A stretch of 25,089 nucleotides of DNA from JAYZDP01 sp036337765 (GCA_036337765.1 JAYZDP010000165.1:1-25089), one strand, 5' to 3'. Counted from the first letter of the stretch, positions 8,576 through 16,706 are shown. Notes: generated by a model from the sequence alone, not told the origin. Program-made: numbers and translations.

Positions 8576-8764
8576 ATGGCCAAATCCGAGTTCGAATCCC
8601 GCGCCGACGCCGACTCACCGAGCTTTCTCGGCGAGTTCTGGGACTTTCTGAAGCACAACAAGAAGTGGTGGCTGACCCCGATTTTGCTCGTGCTCCTGCT
8701 CCTCGGTGCTCTGGTGGTCCTCGGCGGCTCGACGGCTGCGCCGTTCATCTACACCTTGTTCTAG
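8576..8764 (+). CDS. DUF5989 family small membrane protein (SxtK-like position)
   Basis: 62 aa, 15 bp after the SxtJ-like gene. It has a short acidic N-terminus, then FLGEFWDFLKHNKKWWLTPILLVLLLLG and a single membrane helix, ending in AAPFIYTLF. The 'F..L..NKKWWL.PI' pattern is the hallmark of DUF5989. These peptides regularly follow carbamoyltransferase-SxtJ pairs. Its stop codon TAG (8762-8764) lies inside a hairpin shared with the convergent cusA-like gene. Function is unknown; assembly or membrane docking of the carbamoyltransferase is conceivable. Confidence 0.85.
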   Translation: MAKSEFESRADADSPSFLGEFWDFLKHNKKWWLTPILLVLLLLGALVVLGGSTAAPFIYTLF

Positions 8765-8784
8765 TGTCCCGTGCGCGACACTAG
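8761..8784. terminator. Inverted repeat between convergent genes, possible bidirectional terminator
   Basis: CTAGTGTC (8761-8768) and GACACTAG (8777-8784) pair perfectly around an 8-base loop. The repeat sits between two convergent genes, and each arm contains the TAG stop of one of them (8762-8764 for DUF5989, 8783-8781 for the RND pump). There is no T-run, so intrinsic termination would be weak; a transcript-end-protecting hairpin is also possible. Confidence 0.55.
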
Positions 8785-11700
8785 GTGCTGCGCCGCTCGC
8801 GTTGCTTCCAGATCGCGAAAACGGCTGGGTAGATGGTCAGCTGCAGAAGAAAAGAGCTGGCCAGGCCTCCTACCATCGGAGCCGCGATCCGCTTCATGAC
8901 GTCGGCACCGGCACCCGTAGACAACATGACGGGGACGAGCGCAATCATGGTGGTCGCCACCGCCATGAACTTCGGCCGGAGGCGTCGCGCCGCCCCCTCG
9001 ACAATGGCGTCTCGAAGGTCATGTCTGCCCTGCAGTCGACCCTCATCCAGCCACTTCCGATGCGCGAGCTTCAGGTAGAGAAGCATCACCAGGCCGGTCT
9101 CGGCGTCGAGCCCGGCCAGTGCGATCAGGCCGACCCACACCGCGACGCTCATGTTGTAGTCGAGAACCCAAATCAGCCAGATGGCTCCGACGACAGAGAA
9201 AGGCACGGCGAGGAGCACGATCGCCGTCTCAACGAGCGAACCGGTGTGGAAGTAGAGCAAGAGAAAGACGATGAGGAGCGTAACTGGCACGACGATGATC
9301 AGTCGCTCTTTCGCGCGCTCGAGGTAGAGGAACTGACCCGCCCACTCCAATCGCGTGCCGGGAGGCAGTGTCACGTCGCGAGCTACGCCACTCCTGGCTT
9401 CTTCCACGTAGTCAGCGATCGCGCGGTCGGCGAGATCGACGAAGACGAAGCCCACGAGCTTGCCATCCTCACTGCGGATCATGGGCGGGCCGGTGCTGAA
9501 GCCGAGCTCGGCGAGCTGCCCGAGGGGTACCTGGGCTCCGGTAGGCGTCGCTACCAGGACCCGCGTCAGCGCTTCTGGAGTCTCTCGGTAGTCACGAGCG
9601 TAGCGAACGCTGATGGGATAGCGCTCTCGACCCTCGATTGTCTCTGAGACGTTCATGCCTCCGATCGCCGACATCACCACCTCGTTGACGTCGGCCACCG
9701 ACAGGCCGTAGCGCGCCGCCTCACGGCGGTCGACCTCGATGTCGGCGAAAAAGCCCCCGGTCGAACGCTCTGCGAAGGCGCTACGGGTGCCAGGTATCTG
9801 CGCGACCACCTTCTCGATGTCAATCGCCGCGTGCTCGATATCGGTGAGATCGTCGCCGAATACCTTGATGCCGAGCTGGGAGCGGATGCCGGTCGAGAGC
9901 ATCTCGATCCTGGTCTGGATCGGCATCCACCAGACATTCGGCATCCCGGGATAGCGCAGCTCCGTGTCCATCTCGGCGATGAGGCCGTTCCAGGTCAGAC
10001 CTGGGCGCCACTGATCTCGTGGCTTGAGAGTGACGACGGTCTCGACCATACCGATCGGAGCGGAATCTGTTGCGCTGCGCGAGCGTCCCATCTTGCCGAA
10101 GACACGCTCGACCTCGGGGAACTCGGCGAGTCGGCGATCCATGGACTGCAGGATCGATGCGGCCTCGGTGATCGACATCCCGGGAGGCGCCGTCGGCATG
10201 TAGAGGATCGCTCCCTCGTTCAGCGGCGGCATGAACTCACTCGAGAGGTCGAGGTAGGCGGGAACAGTGGCGACCACACAGAGCGTTGCGACGATGAGCA
10301 CCGTCTTGCGGAAACGGACGACGAGCCGCACGACGGGCGCGTAGACCGCCATGAGGAAGCGATTGAGGGGGTTCTTCTCTTCCCGACGGATACGTCCGCG
10401 AACGAAGATCGCGGCCAGCGCAGGGGTTAGAGTGACCGCCAGCACAGACGCGAAACCCATCGAGTAGGTCTTGGTGAAGGCCAGCGGCTTGAACAGCCTG
10501 CCCTCCACGCTCTGCAGGGTGAAGACCGGCAGGAACGACACCGTGATCACCAAGAGCGAGAAGAAGATGCTGGGGCCGACCTCCTGCATCGCCTGAATGA
10601 CGAGCGAGAGTCGGCGCTCGCTCCCGCCCTCGCCGTCGAATCCCTCGAGCCTCGTGTGGATGTTCTCGATCAGGATGACCGCCGCGTCGACCATCGCTCC
10701 GATGGCCACGGCGATGCCACCCAACGACATGATGTTGATGGTCTGCCCTTGATAGAGCATCGGGATGAATGACAGCAGCACCGCAAGGGGAAGCGTGATC
10801 ACCGGCACCAGAGCGCTGCGGGCGTGGAGCAGGAAGAGAAAGATGACGATCGAGACCACCACCGTCTCCTCTATGAGGGTCTCGCGCAACGTGTCGATCG
10901 ACGCCTCGATTAGGCTGGACCGGTCGTAGGTGACAACGACCTCGACTCCTTCCGGGAGGCTACGCTCGACCTCGGCGAGGCGCTCCTTGACTGCCCCGAT
11001 AACGCGTAGCGCGTTCTCGCCATAGCGCATGACGACGATGCCGCCCACCACCTCGCCGCGCCCGTCGAGCTCGGCGATTCCCCGGCGCATGTCCGGGCCG
11101 ATCTTCACCTCGGCGACGTCGGCTATCCGGATCGGCACGCCGGCGTCGGTCACCGCCAGCGGCGCCAGTTCGAGATCCTCGACCTTCTCCACATAGCCAC
11201 GCCCGCGCACCATCTGCTCGTGACCGGAGATCTCGAGAACCCTCCCCCCGACCTGCTGATTGGCCTCGCGTACCGCCTGGATGACCCGTCGTACGGGGAT
11301 GCCGTGGCCAACGAGCTTGTTCGGATCGAGAATCACCTGGTACTGCTTCACGAAGCCGCCGACAGAGGCGACCTCCGCCACCCCTGGCACGCTTTCGAGC
11401 GCGTAGCGGAGGTTGTAGTCCTGAAGGCTCCGCAGCTGCTGGAGGTCGTGGCGCCCGCTGCGATCGACGAGTGCGTACTCGAAGACCCACCCGACACCTG
11501 TGGCGTCGGGCCCCAAGATCGGTGTGATGCCGTCCGGAAGATCTCCCTGCACCTCGCTGAGGTATTCGAGGACGCGGGAGCGCGCCCAGTACATGTCGGT
11601 ACCGTCTTCGAAGATGGCGTAGACGAACGAAAGCCCGAAGAAGGACTGACCGCGGACGAAGTTGATCTTGGGCGCCGCTAGAAGCGTCGACGAGATCGGA

Positions 11701-11927
11701 TAGGTGATCTGGTCCTCGATCAGGTCCGGGCTCTGACCGGGCCACTCCGTGAAGACAATGACTTGGACGTCCGACAGATCTGGGATGGCGTCCAGGGGTC
11801 CCTCACCGAGCGCGTACCAGCCCCACAGGGCGAGGCCCGCCACGAGCAGAATCGTCAACAGAGGGTTGCGAGCGCTGTACTCGATGAGTCGAGCGATCGC
11901 GCCGGGTCGCGAACCGGGAGTCCTCAT
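8781..11927 (-). CDS. cusA: CusA/SilA-type heavy-metal RND efflux permease
   Basis: 1048 aa from the ATG at 11927, which shares one base with the cusB-like stop (TGATG) and has GGGAA six bases upstream; GTG codons at 11930 and 11933 are possible alternatives. It aligns along its whole length with E. coli CusA, including YPISSTLLAAP, YMPTAPPGMS, RSRSATDSAPIGMVET, RIEMLSTGIRSQLGIKV and the end region GAGADVMKRIAAPMVGG. The three metal-relay methionines are conserved at M577, M627 and M676, matching CusA M573/M623/M672. Proton-relay residues are kept in GAMVDAAVILIEN (Asp), AGLDAETG (Glu) and RRLRPKFMA (Lys). These point to Cu(I)/Ag(I) rather than Zn/Co/Cd. It works as an inner-membrane trimer with the adaptor and outer-membrane factor of the same operon. 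Confidence 0.95.
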   Translation of the reverse strand: MRTPGSRPGAIARLIEYSARNPLLTILLVAGLALWGWYALGEGPLDAIPDLSDVQVIVFTEWPGQSPDLIEDQITYPISSTLLAAPKINFVRGQSFFGLSFVYAIFEDGTDMYWARSRVLEYLSEVQGDLPDGITPILGPDATGVGWVFEYALVDRSGRHDLQQLRSLQDYNLRYALESVPGVAEVASVGGFVKQYQVILDPNKLVGHGIPVRRVIQAVREANQQVGGRVLEISGHEQMVRGRGYVEKVEDLELAPLAVTDAGVPIRIADVAEVKIGPDMRRGIAELDGRGEVVGGIVVMRYGENALRVIGAVKERLAEVERSLPEGVEVVVTYDRSSLIEASIDTLRETLIEETVVVSIVIFLFLLHARSALVPVITLPLAVLLSFIPMLYQGQTINIMSLGGIAVAIGAMVDAAVILIENIHTRLEGFDGEGGSERRLSLVIQAMQEVGPSIFFSLLVITVSFLPVFTLQSVEGRLFKPLAFTKTYSMGFASVLAVTLTPALAAIFVRGRIRREEKNPLNRFLMAVYAPVVRLVVRFRKTVLIVATLCVVATVPAYLDLSSEFMPPLNEGAILYMPTAPPGMSITEAASILQSMDRRLAEFPEVERVFGKMGRSRSATDSAPIGMVETVVTLKPRDQWRPGLTWNGLIAEMDTELRYPGMPNVWWMPIQTRIEMLSTGIRSQLGIKVFGDDLTDIEHAAIDIEKVVAQIPGTRSAFAERSTGGFFADIEVDRREAARYGLSVADVNEVVMSAIGGMNVSETIEGRERYPISVRYARDYRETPEALTRVLVATPTGAQVPLGQLAELGFSTGPPMIRSEDGKLVGFVFVDLADRAIADYVEEARSGVARDVTLPPGTRLEWAGQFLYLERAKERLIIVVPVTLLIVFLLLYFHTGSLVETAIVLLAVPFSVVGAIWLIWVLDYNMSVAVWVGLIALAGLDAETGLVMLLYLKLAHRKWLDEGRLQGRHDLRDAIVEGAARRLRPKFMAVATTMIALVPVMLSTGAGADVMKRIAAPMVGGLASSFLLQLTIYPAVFAIWKQRERRST

Positions 11928-13585
11928 CACCACTTCCCAGCGGCGGATTTGAGCCGACTCTCCGCGGCGATGAGGAAGTTGCCGGACGTGACGACCACCT
12001 CGCCGGCCTCCAGCCCCGACAGGATCTCTACCCGTTCACCCGATCGGGCCCCGACCTCCACGGCACGCGGCTCCAGACGACCTTCTCCCAGGTCGACGAA
12101 CGCGAGCCGGCGATCGCCCGCATAGAGCACGGCCTCCTCGGCTACCGTCAGCCGCGCGCCGCGATCGACCTGGAGGATGACGTTCGCATACATGTCCGGC
12201 TTCAGCTCGAGGTCAGGGTTGTCCAACGCAAGGCGCACGATGCCAGTGCGATTCCCACTCTCGAGGTAGGGGTAGATGAACGACACCTCGCTTTCGAAGC
12301 TGCGGCCGGGAAGATACGGGAGCGTCACCTCGGCTCTCTGGCCGATCCGGATCAAAGGTAGGTCGGATTCGTAGACCTCGGCTTCGATCCAAACCGTTTC
12401 GAGGCCACCGAGGCGATAGAGAGTCTGGCCCGGTGCGACGCTGGCGCCTTGCACGACGTGCTTCTCGATGACGTAGCCCGACGTGGGAGCCAGGATCGGA
12501 AGGTACCGGACGGGTTCCCCGGCCTTTTCGACGGCGGCGATCTGCCCCTCACCGAGGTCCCAGAGGCGAAGGCGTTGTCGAGCCGCCTCGACGAGATAGT
12601 CGGCGCGATCGGGTGCCGCCGTTTCGCGGGCCGCACGCTGGCTCGCAAGGGCTGCCAGAAGCTCCTCCTGGGTGGCATACAGCTCCGGGCTGTAGAGCTC
12701 GAAGAGGAGCTCGCCTCTCGCCACGAGCTCACCGGTTCGGTCGGCGTGAAGCCTCCCGATCCATCCCGCGTATTTCACCGTCACCTCCGAGAGTCGACTT
12801 TCGTCGTAAGTCACCTTGCCGACTGCCCGGATCTCGGTACTGACCGTCTCGAAACGTACCGGTTCTGTGCGGACCCCGATCTCCTGTCGGCGGGCGGAGT
12901 CCACTACGAAGACGCTTGTATCGACTTCCCGCCGAGTCACGGGTACGAGATCCATCGAGCAGATCGGACAGGTGCCGGAAGCGTCTCTCTTGACCGAAGG
13001 ATGCATGGAGCACGTGTAGTGTGCGATCTCGCCGCCTCCGAGCTCGTGTACGTGCTCGGAGCGCGTCTCCGGGTCCTCGGCATCCGTGAGCCGCGGTAGC
13101 CGGGGGCGTCCGGAGGCGACTTCGCGAAGGGTCACCTCTCGTAGTCCGGGTGTTCCTGTGTTCAGGGTGTACTCCGCCAGGACCGATGACTCGGCTGTGC
13201 TGCCCTCGACGGACACAGTCCACGTCCCCGCCATGGGCAGATCGAGCGGTGCGCGGTAGAGCCCGGAGCCACGCCGTTCCACGTCGCTGTCCCCCTTCAT
13301 CTCGGCCATGGCACCCATCGCAGGCATGAGCCAGCCGACCTCGACCTCAGCCTCCTCGACTTGCGACCCATCTCGGTCGAGCAACTCGATCCAGAGGACG
13401 CCCTCCTGTTTTGGAGGATCGGGGTCGAGCCAGATACGCAGCTCGAGACTCTCCGCTTGGCTGGAGACCGTCGGTTCGCCCTTCGGCGTGTCGCCCAACA
13501 GGTTGCAGGCGACCAGGGACGGGAGTGCAATCGCGAGTACGCCTGCGATCGCGTGGCGAAACGTCTGGTGGTCGCGTGTACTCAT
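11927..13585 (-). CDS. cusB: CusB-type periplasmic adaptor lipoprotein with YtkA-like and metal-binding domains
   Basis: 552 aa, longer than E. coli CusB (about 400). The signal peptide ends in a lipobox SLVAC (C27). Residues about 45-140 resemble a YtkA/FixH-like beta domain with a Met-rich loop GWLMPAMGAMAEMKG (84-98), a possible extra metal site. Residues 190-215 form the heavy-metal-binding motif YTCSMHP..CPICSMDLVP, like that on CusB/CopA-type proteins. The rest is the normal adaptor (barrel-sandwich, beta-barrel and MPD domains). The ATG overlaps the stop of the outer-membrane-factor gene by ATGA, and the stop overlaps the cusA start, so the three genes are translationally coupled. It bridges pump and outer-membrane channel and probably hands over metal. 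Confidence 0.92.
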   Translation of the reverse strand: MSTRDHQTFRHAIAGVLAIALPSLVACNLLGDTPKGEPTVSSQAESLELRIWLDPDPPKQEGVLWIELLDRDGSQVEEAEVEVGWLMPAMGAMAEMKGDSDVERRGSGLYRAPLDLPMAGTWTVSVEGSTAESSVLAEYTLNTGTPGLREVTLREVASGRPRLPRLTDAEDPETRSEHVHELGGGEIAHYTCSMHPSVKRDASGTCPICSMDLVPVTRREVDTSVFVVDSARRQEIGVRTEPVRFETVSTEIRAVGKVTYDESRLSEVTVKYAGWIGRLHADRTGELVARGELLFELYSPELYATQEELLAALASQRAARETAAPDRADYLVEAARQRLRLWDLGEGQIAAVEKAGEPVRYLPILAPTSGYVIEKHVVQGASVAPGQTLYRLGGLETVWIEAEVYESDLPLIRIGQRAEVTLPYLPGRSFESEVSFIYPYLESGNRTGIVRLALDNPDLELKPDMYANVILQVDRGARLTVAEEAVLYAGDRRLAFVDLGEGRLEPRAVEVGARSGERVEILSGLEAGEVVVTSGNFLIAAESRLKSAAGKW

Positions 13586-14874
13586 CTAGTCTTCTCCATT
13601 CGCCCCACTGCGTGGTCCAGTTCTGCGCGGCGGCGATGGACGTTTGCCAGAGCCTGTTCGTACTCGAGCTTCACCGACCGCTGATTGCGCTCGGCCTCGA
13701 TCAGGGCCAGGAAGCTCACCTCGCCCGTGCGGAATCCGGCGAGGGCGGCCGACACCTGATCGGAGCTGGCCGGCAACAGCCGGGATCGATAGAGGGACAC
13801 GACGCGCTGTGCCTCCCCAAGCCTGAGGCCCGCGGTCGTGACCTCGGTGCGGACACGGTCCGCAAGCCCCGCGATATCACTCTCCAGCGACCTGGCCGCG
13901 GCTTCGGCCTCGGCCTGCGCGGCTCGCAGTCGAGGTCGGTACAGCGGCAGGCTCACCCCGGCGCCGACCATGAATCGGTGCTGTGACCGCTGCCACATGG
14001 TGTTGTACGAGCCCATCAGCTCAAAGTCGGGCTTGGACTCGAAGCGCGCCAGCTCGATCTCGAGGCGCCGAGCCTCTAGCGCAGCGCCGGCGGCCCTGAG
14101 CTCAGGGCGCGCTGCAAGGGCCTCTTCGATCCGATCTCCAGGCCACGCCGCATCGCTCTGCTCCGCCACGACCAGTTCCGTCGGGGGAGGAGGGACGTAG
14201 GCAAGCGGCTCTCGGTGGAGGAGCTCGTTGAGCTTCACCAGCAGGACCGCCCGCTCCGTGCCGAGGACCACTTCGCGATGGAGGAGATGGGCCGCCTCGA
14301 CCTCGGCCCGCAGGGGTGCCTGCTGAGATGTCTCGCCGGCGGCGTAGCGCGTCGTCGCGATCCTCTGGAACATCTCGAGGAGCTCGACGTGCTCATTGTT
14401 GATCTCGATCGCCCGCTCGATGACGTAGTAGTCGTCGAAAAGGTGCGAGGTCAGAAGCGCGAGGCGGAGTCGAACGGTGTCGACACTCTCGGCCGCGGCG
14501 TCCGACTCTGCTTCCGCGATCTCACGCCGTATGCGTCTCTTGCCGGGATAGGGCACGTGCTGTGAGAAGCGCAGCACCTGTCCGTAGGGCACAACGTCCG
14601 ACACGACGCTCTGAGGCGCGAAGGTGTAGGAGACCATGGGGTCGCTGAGGCTTCCCACCTGGGAAGGGCGTGCGAGAGCCGCCTCCAGGGCCGATCGTGC
14701 GGATAGAACTGTCGGATTCCGTTCCTCGACCGCACGCATGAGCCGGTGCCGGTCCAGGTGCGACTCCCCCTCAAAGAGAGCACTGCTCTCACCGGCCGTA
14801 GCTGTTGGTGTCGTTGCGACGAACCCGAGCACGAGCCCGACAACGACATGGATCTTCCATCTCCGATCTGACAT
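13582..14874 (-). CDS. cusC: TolC/CusC-family outer-membrane efflux protein
   Basis: 430 aa from ATG 14874, chosen because GGAGGAG lies four bases upstream and the product then starts with a signal peptide (WKIHVVVGLVLGFVAT..TATAG). An upstream ATG at 14934 is in frame but would put a charged leader before it. The body has the TolC duplication: two helical hairpin repeats, with the block VPYPGKRRIRREIAEAE around residue 90 and GVSLPLYRPRLRAAQAEAEA in the second half. No lipobox cysteine is seen, unlike E. coli CusC. It forms the trimeric exit channel for the pump. The gene order C-B-A matches cus operons. Confidence 0.9.
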   Translation of the reverse strand: MSDRRWKIHVVVGLVLGFVATTPTATAGESSALFEGESHLDRHRLMRAVEERNPTVLSARSALEAALARPSQVGSLSDPMVSYTFAPQSVVSDVVPYGQVLRFSQHVPYPGKRRIRREIAEAESDAAAESVDTVRLRLALLTSHLFDDYYVIERAIEINNEHVELLEMFQRIATTRYAAGETSQQAPLRAEVEAAHLLHREVVLGTERAVLLVKLNELLHREPLAYVPPPPTELVVAEQSDAAWPGDRIEEALAARPELRAAGAALEARRLEIELARFESKPDFELMGSYNTMWQRSQHRFMVGAGVSLPLYRPRLRAAQAEAEAAARSLESDIAGLADRVRTEVTTAGLRLGEAQRVVSLYRSRLLPASSDQVSAALAGFRTGEVSFLALIEAERNQRSVKLEYEQALANVHRRRAELDHAVGRMEKTR

Positions 14875-14900
14875 GGCGCTCCTCCAGGGACATGAATCCT

Positions 14901-14934
14901 GTGCGCCCTGCCGATCGACGGCGAGGGCGCGCAC
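14901..14934. other. Intercistronic hairpin between the leader-peptide gene and cusC
   Basis: The segment folds as GTGCG-CCCT-GCCG, loop ATCGA, CGGC-G-AGGG-CG-CGCAC: 13 paired bases with two small bulges. It lies in the gap between the stop of the Cys/Met/His peptide gene (14951) and the cusC start, 26 bases from that start. No T-run follows. An mRNA-processing or partial-attenuation element setting different levels for the peptide and the pump is plausible. Confidence 0.5.
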
Positions 14935-14950
14935 CTATCCCTGGGGAGAC

Positions 14951-15322
14951 TCAGATCAGAAAGGCGGAGTGAAGCGTAAAGAGGGCCGAGTGTTTCGGCG
15001 GGGGCAGAGAGGACGGAAGGATCTCGACCAAGCCATGTCGATCCAACTCGATCGTCGCTGGGACAGCAGCCGCAGAAGCGGCCGTGAATTGAGGTAGCGA
15101 CTGAGACTGATGCGCCGGCTCGCCGCCCTCGCAGCAGTGGCGAGCGAGAGCGTCGTCGTGGGCCTTGTTGCAGCACCCCATCCCGTTGCCGCAGCCTTCA
15201 TCGTCCATGTCCATCGAGTGCATCGACGCCATACCGGCGCAGCACACCAGTTGGGCGGAGACCGCGAGGGGAATCAACGACAGGAGGGCTAGGGCAAGGA
15301 CCAGCCTCGAAGCACGGCTCAT
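14951..15322 (-). CDS. Small exported Cys/Met/His-rich peptide heading the metal-efflux operon
   Basis: 123 aa. Residues 1-23 are a signal peptide (VLALALLSLIPLAVSA|Q). Residues 27-64 are packed with soft-metal ligands: C27, C28, M31, M34, H35, M37, M39, C44, M48, C50, C51, H55, H62, C63, C64. After that the sequence is unremarkable (FTAASAAAVPATIELD) with a hydrophobic end. It is the first gene before cusC-B-A on the same strand, so a periplasmic Cu/Ag scavenger or donor is likely by context, in the way of CusF or SilE but without their sequence. I do not recognise a named family. The start ATG at 15322 has no Shine-Dalgarno sequence and lies nine bases from a TATACT hexamer. Confidence 0.75.
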   Translation of the reverse strand: MSRASRLVLALALLSLIPLAVSAQLVCCAGMASMHSMDMDDEGCGNGMGCCNKAHDDALARHCCEGGEPAHQSQSLPQFTAASAAAVPATIELDRHGLVEILPSSLPPPKHSALFTLHSAFLI

Positions 15323-15331
15323 AGACCAGTG

Positions 15332-15337
15332 AGTATA
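15332..15337 (-). promoter_or_regulatory. Possible -10 box (TATACT) for the metal-efflux operon
   Basis: TATACT on the minus strand lies between the tRNA CCA end and the ATG at 15322. Seventeen bases further upstream the sequence is CGACCA, inside the tRNA 3' end and a poor -35, so an activator or read-through from the tRNA promoter may be needed. The predicted 5' leader would be only a few bases. Confidence 0.35.
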
Positions 15338-15354
15338 TTTGAAGGGGCTGACGA

Positions 15355-15431
<77 letters not shown>

Positions 15432-15454
15432 ACGTGGTCTGACTAGAGCGATTG

Positions 15455-15470
15455 GGCACCTCAGGGTGCC
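15455..15470. other. Short hairpin in the tRNA-Pro 5' leader
   Basis: GGCACC (15455-15460) and GGTGCC (15465-15470) pair around a four-base loop. It lies between the promoter -10 box and the mature tRNA 5' end, so it would be part of the precursor removed by RNase P. It has no T-run and is not a convincing terminator. Confidence 0.4.
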
Positions 15471-15483
15471 GCGAGGACAACGA

Positions 15484-15512
15484 AGGATAGCCGCGCCCCC
15501 TGGGGCGGTCAA
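15484..15512 (-). promoter_or_regulatory. Sigma70-type promoter of tRNA-Pro
   Basis: On the minus strand TTGACC (15512-15507) is followed by a 17-base GC-rich spacer and TATCCT (15489-15484). The spacing is optimal and the boxes are close to consensus. The expected transcript start lies near 15477, about 45 bases before the mature tRNA. It overlaps nothing coding: the DUF3500 stop is at 15531. Confidence 0.7.
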
Positions 15513-15530
15513 GACGGAACCTACGCAGCG

Positions 15531-16706
15531 TCAGTGAGAGTGACGACCGTGCGAATGGGAGTGCGGATGGGTCGGATCGTGGGCGTGTTGATAGTGGCGT
15601 GCGAGGATGTCGGCGGCGAAGTCGTTGCCCGGATGGCGCCACACGCTGTGGATGTGATTGGCGTCGTTCTGGGTATTGTCGTACTCGATCAGGAAGCGAT
15701 CCGCCTGCAAGCGATAGTAGTGCGGATCGCCCTTTTCCAACCCGCCTGCCCAGGCGAAGTGCAGGCCCACTCCGAGATCACCCAGGTGCGCGCGTTCGGC
15801 CTCGGCAACCACGTCGGGCAAACGATCGAGGTACTCGTCGACGAGCGCAGTCAGAATCTCGCGGCGCGACGGCGCGAGATCGTCCGAGGCGATGCCCTTC
15901 GGGACCGCGGTGTAGCGAACCGCCTCGTCGTGGTGGTGATCGTGACCCAGCTTCTCGCGCACCCGTGCGGCTCGACTCAGCAGATCGTCGGTCTCCTTCA
16001 TTCCCATCATCCGAAAGCCGTCGATCGGCAGGTGGCCGTCCGAGATCTGGCTGCGGTTCGCGGTGACGATGTCCGAGGGCGCGGCGTGCGACAGGATCGC
16101 CGACTCGCGCTCCTCGTCCTCGAGGGAACGAACGAGCTCGCGCGCCAGGTCCTCGCTGCCACCGAGCGGACGCAGCACACCGATCTTCCCAAGCGGGGCA
16201 TCGGCGGGATTGGAGCCGAAAAAGCACGGCGTCGGCGACAGGATGCGACCCTCGGCGAGGGTGTAGTTCACCGACAAGTGGTGGCCCTCGACCTGCCAGC
16301 CCCAGGGCTCGGTCGGGTGCGGCTCGCCGAACAGGCTCAGGTAGTAACGATCCGAGTCGCGATGACCCGCGTGGGTGCGGAAACGCTCGAAGAGGTCCAG
16401 GGTGGTTTCGAGCCCCATGATCGTCGACGCCGCGACGTAGCCACTGCGACTGAGGCCGAGTGCGAGGAGCTTGAGCGTCAGCTGCCGCGTGTCGTGGTCC
16501 ATCCGTCGCAGTGGTAGGCCGGGTCGCCGGTTGGGTGTGAAGAACCAGCGCTGGCGTTCCTCGTCGCCGAAGGTGAAGAGCGCATCCGAACGCTCGTCGC
16601 CGGCCAGGGAGGCCAGGAGGTTCGTCGCCGCCTCGCCCATGAGCTCGGCGAGCCCGCCCGCTCCACTGCCGACCAGCGCGTCGATCTCGGCGTCTCTCGT
16701 GCTCAA
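15531..16706 (-). CDS. DUF3500 domain protein with histidine-rich tail
   Basis: 391 aa, TTG start at 16706 overlapping the livF stop as TTGA; the next Met is residue 23. DUF3500 signatures are clear: WFFTPNRRPG (54-63), RSGYVAASTIMGLE (87-100), YYLSLFGEPHP (121-131), WGWQVEGHHLSVNYT (135-149) and CFFGSNPA (161-168). The internal HDHHHDE and a C-terminal tail (HAHDPTHPHSHSHGRHSH) make it strongly His-rich and likely metal-binding. No signal peptide is seen with this start. Function of the family is not established. Its place as last gene of the Liv/ligase operon suggests an enzymatic or accessory role in metabolism of the imported compound. Confidence 0.85.
   Translation of the reverse strand: MSTRDAEIDALVGSGAGGLAELMGEAATNLLASLAGDERSDALFTFGDEERQRWFFTPNRRPGLPLRRMDHDTRQLTLKLLALGLSRSGYVAASTIMGLETTLDLFERFRTHAGHRDSDRYYLSLFGEPHPTEPWGWQVEGHHLSVNYTLAEGRILSPTPCFFGSNPADAPLGKIGVLRPLGGSEDLARELVRSLEDEERESAILSHAAPSDIVTANRSQISDGHLPIDGFRMMGMKETDDLLSRAARVREKLGHDHHHDEAVRYTAVPKGIASDDLAPSRREILTALVDEYLDRLPDVVAEAERAHLGDLGVGLHFAWAGGLEKGDPHYYRLQADRFLIEYDNTQNDANHIHSVWRHPGNDFAADILARHYQHAHDPTHPHSHSHGRHSH

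Noticed and set aside
13582..14934. CusC start at 14934
   Set aside because: The ATG at 14874 has a strong GGAGGAG site and gives a clean signal peptide; the upstream extension also spans the intercistronic hairpin.
15494..15507. GC-rich hairpin that looks like a terminator of the Liv operon
   Set aside because: It has no T-run and falls exactly in the 17-bp spacer of a good TTGACC/TATCCT promoter for the tRNA gene.
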